Source of the DNA: Porphyra umbilicalis
Lineage: Eukaryota; Rhodophyta; Bangiophyceae; Bangiales; Bangiaceae
DNA: 64,000 nucleotides
NCBI GenBank assembly: GCA_002049455.2
Contig: KV918906.1
Location: 118,983-182,982 of the forward strand
Direction: 5' to 3'
Position numbers and translations under genes: made by a program. Within the stretch, counting starts at the first letter, position 1, and each line of letters begins with the position of its first letter. Of this stretch, positions 41,759 through 53,165 are shown one piece after another. The notes under the pieces were generated by a model, which saw only the letters and a program-made list of their open reading frames with translations, searched no databases and had not been told where the DNA came from.

Positions 41759-43777
41759 TCACAGTCGCGCCCGTGAGTTGTGGGCGACCCAGTCGCCCGC
41801 AATCGGCGCGAGCAGCGGCTCGGGGATCCCAAACGCGTCGACGAGCCCCCGTGCGACGCGCGCGAGCGCAGCGCAGCCGTCCTCGACTGCCGCCTCGACA
41901 GCGGCCGCCTCATCCAACCGCAGCGCCCCCGAGCGGAGGTACCCCGGCGACGCCCCAATGAGCCCGAGTCCGTGCAAATGCACCGCCAAAGCGAGGGGCT
42001 CCGCCACCCCCGCCCGCCCGTCGCGCGCGGCGGCGGCGGCGGCGGCCGCCACCGCCGCGCTGCCGACGGCGTGGCCGTGGACGGCCATGACCGCCGCCGC
42101 CGTCGCCGCCGCGGCGGTGGCGACCGCGTTCCACGCGCCAAAGGGGCTCGCCACCTTGGACGCGGCCGCGTAGGCGGCCGCGAGGTCCGTCATGCACGTG
42201 GCCGCGTGCGCGCGGAGGACGGACGCGACAAAGGCGGGCGACGTCACGTCGCGCGGCCCGCCGCGCGCCGGCGGTAGCGGTGTGGACCCGACGCGGGGCG
42301 CGTTGAGGAAGGCGAGGAGCTCCCCAAAGGGCGGCAGCGGCGGCGACGGCGACGGCGCGCCCGGCTTGCGGCGCGCGCCGAGCACCGCCGCGTAATCCCC
42401 GAGCAGCGCCTTGGCAACGGTGTGCATCAGCACGAGGTTGTCCCCCTCAAACGTGCAGCTAATGTCGTGCGTGGCACGCACCCCCGCGATGCGGTTGTCG
42501 GCCTTGTAGCCCTGCCCGCCACACGCCTCGCGGCACTCTTGGAGCGTATCCCGCGCGTGCCACGAGCACAGCGCCTTGGCGCCCGCGGACAACACGTGGA
42601 GGCGCTTGGTGACGCCGACCCGCCGCCCGTCTGCGTCCTTGCGCTCCGAGTGGGCGTTCCACTCGGCCTTGAGGGCGTCCGCCGCGAGCGCGTACACGAC
42701 CGTTGTGGCGAGCGGCACCATCAGCCGCCGCCGGTGCGACGCATAGTCGAGCAGCCGCGCCTCGGGCGCGCCCGGCGACGGCGCAAAGGCACGGCGGGAG
42801 AGGGCGTAGCGGACGGCAATCGTGAGCCCGAGTTTGGCCTGGTTGTTGACGAGCCGCGCAATGCCCACCCGCCCGCCCGTCAGCGCGGCCAGCTGCGCCG
42901 CAAAGCGCGCGTCGGGGGTGGCGTGGCGGGACGTGTAGACGCCCGCGCCCGAGACGGCATTCTCCCCCGCGAGCATCTGCCCGCGGGGCACCCACACGTG
43001 GTCAAACCAGATGCGCCCATTGTCGACGCCGTTGAGGCCGCCCTTGACCCCACAGTCAGCGGTCGTGACGCCCGCCACGGGCGACCCGTCGTCGGCGCGG
43101 ATGCGGACGACAAACGGGTGCACGCCGACGGCCACACCGCCGACCGTCAGCTGCGCAAAGGCGGTCGTCCAGCGGGCCGTCTCGGCGGCGCCGCCGACCC
43201 AGTACTTTTGGGCCGTCTCCCGCGGGGTGTGGAGGATAAAGCCCCCCGACGCCCCATCCCACACCGCCGTCGTCTCGATGCCCCGCGCGTTGGAGCCGTG
43301 CCCGAGCTCCGTCAGCGCAAAGCAGCCGCGCATGGTGTGGGCTTCCACGCCGGGGAGCCACGCCGCCGCTTGGTCGGCCGACCCGAGCAGCGCAATGGTG
43401 CCCCCAAAGAGGCCGACGTGCACGCCAATGGCCACCTCGAGGGAGTGGTCCAGGTACGCAACGCACTCCATGACCGCATCGTGGCGGGAGCGGGCGGCGG
43501 CGCCCGCGCCCGCGGGCGCACCGGGCAGGTGGGAGGTGAGGCAGCCGACGAAGAGGCCGGCGCTGACCATCCGGTCCCACCGGGCGCGCGTCCGCGCCCG
43601 CTCGTCCGCCGTTGCCTCCCCATACCTCAGACCAAAGACGGGCTCCTCAAAGAGGGTAAAAACCCGCCGCCGCACCGACTCTGTGGCGGGGTCGGTGAGG
43701 AGTTGGCGGAGGCGGGGAACGTCTAGGGGAATGGGTGTGGTAGAGGCAGGGAGGGGGGACGGCGCCGGTGCCCCCAT
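41759..43777 (-). CDS. ACX3: peroxisomal acyl-CoA oxidase, ACX3-like
   Basis: The protein has 672 residues, the usual family length. It catalyses FAD-dependent conversion of acyl-CoA to trans-2-enoyl-CoA with H2O2 production, the first step of peroxisomal beta-oxidation. The motif FALTELGHGSNARGIETT (about 153-170) and TAQKYWVGGAA (about 188-198) belong to the FAD/acyl site. GLNGVDNGRIWFD (about 248-259) and ECREACGGQGYKADNRI (about 414-430) are family signatures. TFEGDNLVL carries the catalytic Glu at about 444. The wording of these motifs is closest to plant ACX3, the medium-chain type. The C-terminus ends Ala-Arg-Leu, a good type 1 peroxisome-targeting signal. No intron. The start at 43777 gives a short Pro/Ser leader before the conserved region. 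Confidence 0.9.
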   Translation of the reverse strand: MGAPAPSPLPASTTPIPLDVPRLRQLLTDPATESVRRRVFTLFEEPVFGLRYGEATADERARTRARWDRMVSAGLFVGCLTSHLPGAPAGAGAAARSRHDAVMECVAYLDHSLEVAIGVHVGLFGGTIALLGSADQAAAWLPGVEAHTMRGCFALTELGHGSNARGIETTAVWDGASGGFILHTPRETAQKYWVGGAAETARWTTAFAQLTVGGVAVGVHPFVVRIRADDGSPVAGVTTADCGVKGGLNGVDNGRIWFDHVWVPRGQMLAGENAVSGAGVYTSRHATPDARFAAQLAALTGGRVGIARLVNNQAKLGLTIAVRYALSRRAFAPSPGAPEARLLDYASHRRRLMVPLATTVVYALAADALKAEWNAHSERKDADGRRVGVTKRLHVLSAGAKALCSWHARDTLQECREACGGQGYKADNRIAGVRATHDISCTFEGDNLVLMHTVAKALLGDYAAVLGARRKPGAPSPSPPLPPFGELLAFLNAPRVGSTPLPPARGGPRDVTSPAFVASVLRAHAATCMTDLAAAYAAASKVASPFGAWNAVATAAAATAAAVMAVHGHAVGSAAVAAAAAAAARDGRAGVAEPLALAVHLHGLGLIGASPGYLRSGALRLDEAAAVEAAVEDGCAALARVARGLVDAFGIPEPLLAPIAGDWVAHNSRARL

Positions 43778-44473
43778 CGCGACGAGCGCTCGAGCCGAGA
43801 CAGGTGGGCGGGACGGAAGTGGCGCGCACGTGTCCTGCGGTTGGGGGGAGCCTACGGTGCAGGGAGGGACCGGCCGACAGTCGAGCTACGGGCCGGTCCC
43901 TTGCTGCCGGCAGGCGTCGTGAAGACATGCTGGAAGCGGGCGCCTGCGGCGAGGCATTGATTAGCGAAGCTCCCTGTATTAGACAGTCCTGCGCGAATAA
44001 GTGTGGGTCATCCACTTTGAATTTCAAGTCCTAATGTTCAAGTTCCCTGGACTTTAGTCTAGGGTGCTTTCTCACACCCACACGTCGAAAAAAAAGTCCT
44101 TTTTTCTAGTGCACGTTGCGGGAGTACTTAAAAAAACGTTTTTGGCTGTCCGTTTGGCTCCCTACGCCGTTGGAGGACGTCCCCCGGCGCTTTCTTGACT
44201 ATGGGAACATGCGCCGGGGCTGCCCGCATCTTTCTGTGGAGTTGCTAGAGGTTGCGACGTCTTCATCGCCCGTACGGTCCGCGGAAGCAGAATCGTGGTT
44301 AAAAAGGTGCGTGAGGGCAGGTGCGGCGTTTACGGGGTCGTGGGGGCAGGTGGACGCGGCCACGAACGGCCATGATGACGCAATTCCGCGGTAGTTGGCC
44401 AGAATCGGGCTCTGCGGGCCATGTGGGAGAGGTCGGTTTTGATTTTTCAAACAGGGGGTCGTGTCGGCGCTGA
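43778..44473. other. intergenic with one dispersed repeat
   Basis: Promoter side of the acyl-CoA oxidase gene. It includes the repeat at 44040-44131. No gene recognised. Confidence 0.55.
44040..44131 (-). repeat. dispersed repeat (inverted relative to 12297-12392)
   Basis: On the minus strand it reads AAGTACTCCCGC, GTGCACT, an A-rich run, then CCCTAGACTAAAGTCCAGGG. This is the same order as at 12297-12392. No similarity is seen beyond AAGTACTCCCGC, so that is probably an element end. Confidence 0.6.
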
Positions 44474-45324
44474 ATGCGCTGCGGCCTGCGTGGTCGCGTC
44501 CCTTCCCGCAACACCCGCGCGCGGCGGGTGGGGGCGGCGGCCACCGCCGCTGGCGGTGTTGCCGCCGCGCCTGCCGCCGACGCGGCGGTGAGCAGTGGAC
44601 GACCGTGCTCACAACGAGCGCCCGCACACGGCAGCGAGTGGCGCCCGCGGCCGCGGCGGCCGCGGCCGCAGCGGTGCCGGCGGCGGCGGCGGCGGCGGCG
44701 TGGCGCCCCTGCTAGTTTCTCGCTCCACCCCGCCGCCCGCCCCTCCGTGCCATCGACGGCTTCTTCCCCCCCCCTCCCCCTCTGTGGCCCCACAGACCCC
44801 CCCCTCCCCATCCACCGCGTCGCCGCCGCGCACGTGCGCATCGCGCAGCTCGGCCTCGAGTCTGCGCTGCGGCAAGCGATGACTGCCCAGCCAGCGTCGG
44901 CAGGTGGTTGCTCGGATGGTGGCGGCTGTGCCTCGGTGGCAGCCGCCGCCCGCAACGGCGGTGGCGGCCGCTGCTGACCCTCCGGTGGGTGCGGCAGGAG
45001 CCCCTCGCGGCGATCACCTACCCCCCCTCGGACGAAGACAAAGCGCTGGTCGTCGAGGAGCGTGCGGGCGGCCGCTACCCACCAGTGGGCGGGTACCCCC
45101 CCGACGGCAGCAGCTGCCGCTCGTGCGGGCCGCGGTGGACGCCGCGGCGGCGGTGGGCGGAGCGCCCCCTACGCCAGCAAGCGGTGGTCACGTCGGCGAC
45201 CGCCACCACCGCCGCCATGGCCGCCTTCCTCGTCTCCTTTTTTCTGATCTCCCGCTCGTACGTGCGCTCCCAAGCGGCGCCGGTCGTGCAGGTGACGCTC
45301 ACCCGGGAGGCGGTGCTCGACTAG
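44474..45324 (+). CDS. candidate tail-anchored protein, structure unresolved
   Basis: Two frames carry non-random sequence. About 44790-44900 gives PIHRVAAAHVRIAQLGLESA. About 44998-45324 gives EPLAAITYPPSDEDKALVVE and then a single hydrophobic helix near the end (MAAFLVSFFLISRSYVRS) before VVQVTLTREAVLD and a stop. The frame changes between them. A small intron (acceptor GCGGCAG just before 44998) or an indel could join them, but no donor fits in phase. The 5' end is uncertain. If real, it would be a C-terminally membrane-anchored protein of unknown function. Confidence 0.3.
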
Positions 45325-47551
45325 CCTATGTATCTTTCGTCGTGTGAAAACAGTTCTATCGTTTTGCAAGTCCAGGGTGTTTTCGCGAACGCGCTTTCAG
45401 TAGCGCAATGACCCTGGAGCCAAGGTCTGGTGTTCGAATCTCGCAACAGGATTCTTTGGATTGGGCAGTGTGGCCGCGCACAAGCGTCTGGCCCGCGCGG
45501 AGGACGACCTGCCGCGAGACCAGCTTTGCCACCGCGCGCGCGCGCGCAGTGGCTATGCGCGCATAGCCCGCAGGCGCCCGCCACAGCCCTCCTATGCCTG
45601 CTTGCCTCGTTGCCGAGCGCCGCGTCGCCCACCCCCCCCCTCAAATGGTTTGGCAGCCAACGGCCGCGTGGGACCGCCGCCAAGACGAGCGTATTTTCGT
45701 GCGAGGCGCCGCTCCCGCAAACGCAACCACCCCCCCCCCCTCCCGCTTTGTGATCGACGCCGCCCGCTGCCAAGCCACTCTGACGCCGCGCCCCTCCCCA
45801 GCCCCGCGCTCCCCCCCGCCACCCTCTTGACCAGTGCCCCCCACCATGGGCTTGCAGGCAGACACCTCTTCCGTCACGGTATCCGACACCTCCCCCCTGT
45901 ATCCCGACCCGAGTGCGCCCCCCAAGCCCCCCCCCCCCCCTCTGAGGGGGCGTCTGCTGGCGGTAAAAAGCCCCCCCCCCCCCCGCGGACGCGGGCGCGG
46001 ACGACGACCGCGGCCCGTGCTTCTTCCGCTGCACGTGCTGCTGCTGCTCGTGCGGCTGCGGGTGTGGGTGCTTCCCGTTGCTGCGTCGGCGGCGGCCGCG
46101 GCGCGCGCGGCGGTAGTGGCGGCGGCCGCAACGCCCGCCGCCGCCGCAGGCAAGGGCGGCAACGCGCGACGCGCGCTGCTGCGGAGCCGCTGCCTGCGTG
46201 CAGACGACCGCGACGGGGGGGTGCTGCGGGCGGACGTTGCGCGGGCGGCGCGGGGCGGCCGCGAGGGGCAGGCCGGGGGGAGCCGCCCCGCCACGCGGGA
46301 GGGCGGGGGCCCCGTCGGGTAACAACGACCCGTGGGGCGCTGCCAAACACCATTGCCGGGATTGCGTGGGTGTCGTGTAGCTTTGTTGCCCGCCCCCGAC
46401 CGTCGATGCATGTGACAGCGTTTGGTGCCGGGGGGCTTGCGCGGGAGAGAGGCCTCTTTTAGTGCCTTTTGACGGAGGGACCTCTCTTTCCCTCACTCCA
46501 CTGGCGCGCTTGCGGGCCGCAACAAGGCCGACCCCACCCCCGCGTCCTCAGCTTGTCCACCCGCCACACAAACGCAGCGGCGGCCGCGGATCCGCCTCGC
46601 GACACCCGCCCGCTGCGTCTGCGGCGCGGCGGGGGGGGTCGGCGCCCCGCGCGCGCCGCGGCCCCGCCGCGCCCTCCCCCCCACCAAATAATCCCGACGC
46701 GGGGCCCCGCGCTGCGGGGCTCGGCGGAAATCCACGCCGCCCACCGCCGCCACGGCGGCGCCGCGGCCGCCGCGCCGGTCGGCGGTCCCCCCCCCCGCCC
46801 ACGGGGCCCTCCCCCGCTCGGCCTGCCGCCCTTGCATTGTATCGGCACCGACAGCCAGAGCATGCGGCCGTGTGTGTGTGTGGGCGTGCCGCAGCGCCGT
46901 CGCCCGCGGTCGCCCGCGTCGCCGCGGCGGCGTGCATGCATTCAAGAGCACTGCCCGCCGCGGGACGGCACCCCTCGCCCGACCGTGGGGGCGCTCCCAC
47001 CGGCCGCCCGCGCCACGCAAGCGCTGCCGCCGCTCACGGGCGGGCGTCGGTCCCTCCCCGGCGCGCCCACCCCCCGTTCCCCCCCCCCCCCATGAGGTGG
47101 TTCTTCCTCACCAACGGGGCGACGCCGGCGACGACGGCGCCCTGGTGGCGCGGGCTTAACTCGCCACGCGCGGGCCCCCACCGGGTGTCCGTCCCGCCGC
47201 CCAGCGTCGCCGCCTCGCCGTCGACCGCACCCGTCGCCGGCCGCCCGACGCAGTCCGACGCGGCGGCTGCCGCCTCTGCCGTCTCGCCGCCGCCGCCGGT
47301 CGCCGTCGCCGTCGTCCCCCCGGCGTCTGCCGACACCCGACCACCGGCGCCGTGTGCCCACCCGTCGCCGCTCCCGGTCGAGGCCGCCGCCCACCCCGCC
47401 CTCGCCGCCGCCGCCGCCACCACCACCACCACCACCACCACCACCACCACCACCCGCGACGTTGCCACGGCGGTGGCGCGGTGGGAGCCGGCCGCCCCGC
47501 CCCCCCCGGCCGGCGCGCGGCATCAAAGCCGCCGTTTGCGCCTCGCGGCGC
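45325..47551. other. very GC-rich region, gene content unresolved
   Basis: Numerous C/G runs of 8-14 break every frame. One frame at about 45846-45930 begins MGLQADTSSVTVSDTSPLYP. Another at 46018-46073 encodes a remarkable cysteine string (see findings). A CAC/ACC trinucleotide array is at 47416-47452. I cannot assign a gene with confidence. Confidence 0.4.
47416..47452 (+). repeat. ACC/CAC trinucleotide array
   Basis: About twelve tandem ACC units. Confidence 0.85.
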
Positions 47552-48514
47552 CATGGTCATCTCCATCGTCGCGCCGCCCGCTGACGTGGCCGCCGCCGCG
47601 GCGGCCACGGCCGCGGCAGCCCCCCCCCCCGCCCACCGGCGACGGCGGCACCAGCGGCCATGACGGCGGCGGCGGCGGCGGCCGCCGAGGGCACGCCGAC
47701 GGGGACCCCCCCCCCCCCCCCCCCCGCGTGCGGACGCCGGCACCGTCACCAAAGAGGACGACCGCGTGCGGCAGGTGAGCTACCCATTCGGCCGCACCCC
47801 CTCCCTCAAGGCCATTGCGGAGCGCTACGAAGCGGCCGCCCGCAAAAGCTCCATGGCGTCGGACGATGGGGACGGCGGCCGCCCCGGCGGTGCCGCCGCC
47901 GCCGTGACGGGCGGCCGCCGCGCCGTCGACGCGGGCGCGGGGCCGGCGTCGGCGCCGGGGGTGGTCAACGCGGGGGCCCTCTGCGCGGCCGCGGCGCGGG
48001 CGCCCAAAACGCTCACGCCCGCAATGCTGTCGGCGGCCATGGCGTCGGGCGGGGGGACCCCCCCCCCCCCCCCCCGCCACCGACGGCGACGGGGCGGGGC
48101 GCGCCCACTTTAGCCGCCGCCGCTCGTCGAGCGCCGCCCGGTCGGCGGCGGTCCGGGGCGCCGACGACCTCTCCGCCGCCGGCAGCGACGTGACGGGCCC
48201 GTCGGCCGACGCGCACGCGACGCCGCCGGTGCGGCGCACCGGCAGCGGGGCGGCCAAGGCCCCGCACGCGCGCGGCGGCGCCACGAGCGCACCCGCCGAC
48301 GCGGCGGGGGGGGCGCCGCCGCCGCCCCTCGGCCGGCAGGCGTCCAAGAGCCGCGGCGACCCGCCGCCCGCGGGGGGGGGGAGGCCGCCCCCCCGCCGCT
48401 CCGCCGCGGGCCGTCCAAGAGCCGCGAGGGGGGGGGGGGGGGGGGGACGACGCCCCCCGCGCCCTCCGCCGCGTCGCCTCCAAGCACCGCAAGGAGGCAG
48501 CCGCGGCGGCGGCG

Positions 48515-48551
<37 letters not shown>

Positions 48552-49002
48552 GCGATGGGGCGGCGGCGGCGGCGCCCGCCGTGCCGGCGACGGCGGCCAC
48601 GGCCGGGCCACCGTCAACGTCGACGGCCTCGGCTGCCACCGCCGAGGTGGCGCCCAAAAAGCTCCGGCGGGTGCCGAGCCGCGGGGCCCCCCGCGGCGGC
48701 GGCGGCGGCGGCGCCGAGCCGCCAACGACGACGAGCCCGTCGTCCGCCTCGGATTCCGCCTCGTGCGGCAGCGGCACCGTCGCCCCGCCCTCGTCAGACG
48801 CCTCGTCGGCGGCGTCGGCGCCGGCGTCGGCGACGGCCACGTCGGGGGTGGGGGGGCGGCGGCGGCGGGCGGCGGCGGTGACCGCGGCCGCGGCCGCCGC
48901 ATCGCGTCCATGGCCGCGGATGTGGCGGCGCTGCGCGCGCAGGTGATCACCATGGGGGTGCTCGCGGAGCGGCTGGCCGAACAGCTGTCGCGGGAGGTGT
49001 GA
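47552..49002 (+). CDS. uncharacterised low-complexity protein, frame-broken at C/G runs
   Basis: Protein-like segments follow one another on the + strand in different frames, separated by C/G runs (about 47705-47724, 48057-48077, 48373-48383, 48429-48446). They are: MVISIVAPPADV at 47552; TKEDDRVRQVSYPFGRTPSL and AIAERYEAAARKSS at about 47748-47853; RAHFSRRRSSSAARSAAVRG at about 48098-48160; ALRRVASKHRKEAAAA then APKKLRRVPSRG at about 48458-48690; and IASMAADVAALRAQVITMGV followed by LAERLAEQL, a short coiled coil ending at 49002. The shifts are likely indels in homopolymers. The start is uncertain; an ATG at 47093 is also possible. Ser/Arg-rich patches suggest phosphorylation sites. Family not recognised. 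Confidence 0.35.
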
Positions 49003-49461
49003 GGTGGCCACCTGGCGCCCCCCTCCCCCCTCGTAGGGGGGGGGGGGGGAGCGCCGTCGGGCGGCGTCGCGGGGTCGGGGGGGGCGTCTCGACGGCCACG
49101 TGGCCAAGCCGCAGGGGATACAGGATGTGGGATGAAAAGGCCGGGTTTTTCGTGCATGTGCCGGTTATTACGGTCCACAATTGACGTTCGTGGTCGTACT
49201 TTTGGGTCGTGTGCTTTGGCGACGCGTTGATCCACTCTCTGACACACACTCAGCGGTGGTGCCGGCGGCAGCCGCAAAGCCACCGGCCGCCGTCGGCGAC
49301 GGTCGTCGTCTGACGGGTGCCCGGCAGCGCGTGGGGCGTCAGGGCCACTTTCCTCGCAAGGGGGGAACCCTACATCTCTCGACTCGGTTGTGCTGCTGAC
49401 GGCGGGGTGCGCGCTCGACGCTGTTGCCGTCGTCCCCGGGATCCCCCCTGGCGCCGGCATC
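49003..49461. promoter_or_regulatory. intergenic; upstream region of the isoleucyl-tRNA synthetase gene
   Basis: About 460 nt with reduced GC in the middle (49120-49260). It lies between two same-strand genes and presumably contains the promoter and leader of the synthetase. No specific motif identified. Confidence 0.4.
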
Positions 49462-52400
49462 ATGGCAGCGGCCGACGGTGTCGCCAACGGCGGGCCGGCG
49501 GCGCCCCCCCCCCCGAGATCCCCAATGAAACCCCCGATCAGTTCTCCTTCCCCGGCACGGAAGAGACCATCCTGGCCTACTGGGACTCCATCTCTGCCTT
49601 TGAGACGGCCAACAAGCTGTCGGCCGGCCGCCCCGTCTACTCCTTTTACGACGGCCCGCCGTTTGCGTCGGGTCTCCCCCACTATGGCCACATCCTCGCG
49701 GGCCACATCAAGGACGTGGTCACCCGCTACGCCTACCAGACGGGCCACCACGTGCCGCGGGCGTTTGGGTGGGACTGCCACGGCTTGCCCATCGAGTATG
49801 AGATTGACCAGCGGCTCGGCATCACGTCGGCGGAAGACGTGGAGCGGATGGGCGTCGCCGCCTACAACGCCGAGTGCCGCGCCATTGTCATGCGCTACTC
49901 GGGCGAGTGGGAGACGGTCGTGCGGCGCATCGGGCGGTGGATTGACTTTCGGGGCGGCTACAAGACGCTCGACGCGACCTACATGGAGAGCGTCTGGTGG
50001 GTGTTTAGCGAGCTCCACAAAAAGGGGCTCGTCTACCGCGGCTTCCGCGTCATGCCCTACTCGACGGGCTGCACGACGCCGTTGAGCAACTTTGAGGCGA
50101 ATCAAAACTACAAGGACGTGGACGACCCGGCCGTGACCGTCTCCTTCCCGGTGCTTGGGGGGGCGCCGGCCCCGGCGGGCGCCGACGGGGCGGGGAGCGA
50201 CGCCGACGCGGACGTTGCCGCCCGCCTCGGCGCGTTTATCGCGTGGACGACCACCCCGTGGACGCTGCCGTCCAACCTGGCGCTGTGCGTCCACCCGGAA
50301 CTGACGTACGTGACCGTCGACGAGGCGGCGACGGGGGCACGGTACACCTTTGCGCGTGCCCGCCTCGACGCCCTCTACCCGCCTCCGAAAAAGAGCAAAA
50401 AGGGCGCGCCGCCGCCGCCGCCGCCCGTCACGGTCGTGGCCACCCACACGGGCGCCGAGTTGGTCGGCGTGCGCTACGCGCCGCCCTTCCCCTACTATGC
50501 CGACGCGTACGCGGGGCGCGCCTTTCGGGTGCTGGCCGACACGTACGTGACGGACAGCGACGGGACGGGGGTGGTGCACCAGGCGCCCGCGTTTGGGGAG
50601 GACGACTACCGCGTGTGCGCGGCGGCGGGGGTGATTGACAAGGGCTCCTCCGACCTCCCCTGCCCGGTCGACGCGGCGGGCCGCTTTGTCGAGCCCGTGT
50701 CGGACTTTGTCGGCGTCGCCGTCAAGGCGGCGGACAAGCCCCTCGTCGCCGCCCTCAAAGCGTCGGGCCGCCTGGTGCGCTCCGAAACGCTGCGGCACTC
50801 GTACCCCTTTTGCTGGCGCTCCGAGACGCCCCTCATCTACCGGGCAGTGCCCGCCTGGTTCGTCGCCGTGGAGGAGCTCAAGGCGCGGCTGCTCGGGAAC
50901 AACACGCTCTCCCGGTGGGTGCCGAGCGCCATCCAAACCGCCCGCTTTGGCAACTGGCTCGAGGCGGCGCGGGATTGGAATGTGTCCCGCAACCGCTACT
51001 GGGGGACGCCCCTCCCCATCTGGCGCGACGAGGAGTCGGGGGAGATGCTCGTCGTCGGCAGCGTGGCGGAGCTCGAGTCCCTCTCGGGGCACCCGCCGGG
51101 GTCCTTCCCGGACCTCCACCGCGAGTCGGTCGACGACGTGACGATCGTGTCGCCGACCAGCGGGCGCACCCTCCGGCGGGTGCCCGAAGTGTTTGACTGC
51201 TGGTTTGAGAGTGGCTCCATGCCCTACGCGGCCGTCCACTATCCGTTTGCCGACGGCTCGGCGGAGCGGCTTGCCGAGCGCTTCCCCGCCGACTTTGTCG
51301 CGGAGGGTGTGGACCAGACGCGCGGCTGGTTTTACACCCTCCTCGTTCTGTCCACGGCGCTGTTTGATAAGCCGCCGTTTAAAAACTGCGTCGTCAATGG
51401 CATGGTGCTCGCCGAAGACGGTAAGAAGATGTCCAAGCGCCTCCGCAACTACCCCGACCCGATGGGCGTTGTCAATGCGCACGGCGCCGACGCCCTCCGC
51501 CTGTACCTGATCAACTCGCCGGTCGTCCGCGCCGAAGGGCTCAACTTTCGCGAGGTCGGCGTCAAGGACGTGGTGCGGGACGTGCTGCTGCCGTGGTACA
51601 ACACGTTTCGGTTTTTCGTGCAAAACGCGCGGCGGCTGGCGGCGACGACTGGGAAGCCGCTCGCGCGCGTCGCCTACTCGTTTAGTGGCAACGGCGACGG
51701 GGCGGACGGGGCGGCGGTGGCCAACCCGATGGACGCGTGGATTACGTCGACACTGTCCACCCTCATCACTCACGTGCGCAATGAGATGGCGGCCTACCGC
51801 CTGTACACGGTCATCCCCGAGTTGCTCTCGCTCATTGACTCGCTCACCAACTGGTACGTGCGGCTCAACCGTCCGCGCCTCAAGGGGTTGGCCGGCCCGG
51901 ACGAAATGCGGACGGCGCTGGCCACCCTCGGTGAAGTCCTCATCACCCTATCCATCCTCATGGCGCCGTTTGCTCCCTTCTTTGCCGACCATACCTTTCA
52001 AGCGCTTCGGTGCGTGGCACCCCCGTCGCTCGCGTCCACCGCCTCGGTCCACTTTGTCCAAATGCCCGTTGCGTCCGCGGCGGCCATTGACACGGCTGTC
52101 GAAGCGTCGGTCGGTCGCCTGCAAGAGGCCATCACCCTGGGGCGGCTGGCGCGGGAGCGGCGGGCGCTCGCCCTCAAGCAACCACTCGCCCGGCTGGTCG
52201 TTGTCCACCGCGACTCGGCCGTCCTCGACGCCGTCCGTGGCCTTGAACCATACGTCACGGCTGAGCTCAACGTGCGGTCCGTCGAGTACTCAACGGATGA
52301 GGCGCAGTACCTGCAGCTGACGGCCGACGCAGATGGGCGGGCGCTGGGCCAGAAGCTCGGCAAACGCTTTGCGGCGCTGCACAAGGCCGTCCGCGCGTTG

Positions 52401-53165
52401 GGTCATGATGACGTGGCGCGTCTGGAAGTCGACGGCCGCCTCGCGTCCCTCGACGAGATTGCCGGCCAGCCGCTGAGCCGGGAGGACTTTAAGATCAGCC
52501 GAAAAGTCAAGGCCGAGTATGGGATCAGCGGCGGGGAGTGGGAGGCGGCGGCCAGCGGCGGTACCGGCGGCCTGTTGGTCCTCCTTGACACGGTTGTGCG
52601 GGAGGATTTGGCCGCGGAAGGCCTCGGCCGGGAGCTCATCAACCGCATCCAAAAGCTCCGCAAGCGCTGCGGCTTGGAACCAGAGGACTGCGTCGAAGTC
52701 TTTCTGGGCGTTGCCGACGACGATGGCGCCGCCGCCGCCGTCGCCGCCGGCAACAGTGCGCCTGCGCTCAACCTCCCCGCCCTCCTCGCCGAGCGGGCGG
52801 ATGCGATGGGTGCCACCCTCCGCACCCCGCCACCTGTCGGCATCGACGCGCTTGGCCCCGGCCAGGTGGTCATTGCGGACGAGGTGGTGGAGCCGGTCGG
52901 CGGCGTCCCCGTGCGGGTGGTCCTCGCCCGCGGGGGGGGAGTCGTGCCAAGCGCGGGTGCGATTGCGGCGACGGTGGGGTCGGACGCTAGCGCCTGTCGC
53001 CTCCTCGCGACCGTCCTGACCATGCGCACGGCGGGCGTGGGGGGGGTGCCCGAGTCCGACGGGCGCGTGACGCTGCGGGTGGGGGGTGTGGAGGCGGTCC
53101 TCGAGCGGGGCGTGCACTACTTTGGGAGTGTTGCGGAGCGGCTGGCTGCAGGGGCGCCCCCGTAG
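49462..53165 (+). CDS. IARS1: cytosolic isoleucyl-tRNA synthetase
   Basis: A class I synthetase of about 1235 residues, the size of eukaryotic cytosolic IleRS, charging tRNA-Ile with isoleucine. After the acidic start come GRPVYSFYDGPPFASGLP and the HIGH-equivalent HYGH (about residues 74-77), FGWDCHGLPIEYE, the editing-domain motifs TTPWTLPSNLALCVHP and GTGVVHQAPAFGEDDY, the zinc/anticodon-side regions, WFESGSMPYA, EGVDQTRGWFYTL and KMSKR (codons near 51424-51440). The C-terminal part (INRIQKLRKRCGLEPED) is typical of the eukaryotic form. The natural ATG at 49462 (MAAADGVANGGPAAPPP) and the conserved frame (EIPNETPDQFSFPG) are separated by an 11-C run at 49504-49514 that puts them out of frame. 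One more or two fewer C would join them. Without that, the first in-frame ATG is at 49317. Confidence 0.92.

Noticed and set aside
45395-45450. A tRNA-like 3' half with GTTCGAATC
   Set aside because: The T-loop-like string is present, but the flanking bases do not form a T-stem and no acceptor or anticodon stem can be drawn.
47523-51773. A 1416-residue open frame on the minus strand
   Set aside because: It is antisense to the isoleucyl-tRNA synthetase and the preceding gene. Its composition (Arg/Pro/Val/His-rich) is that of a shadow frame in GC-rich DNA.
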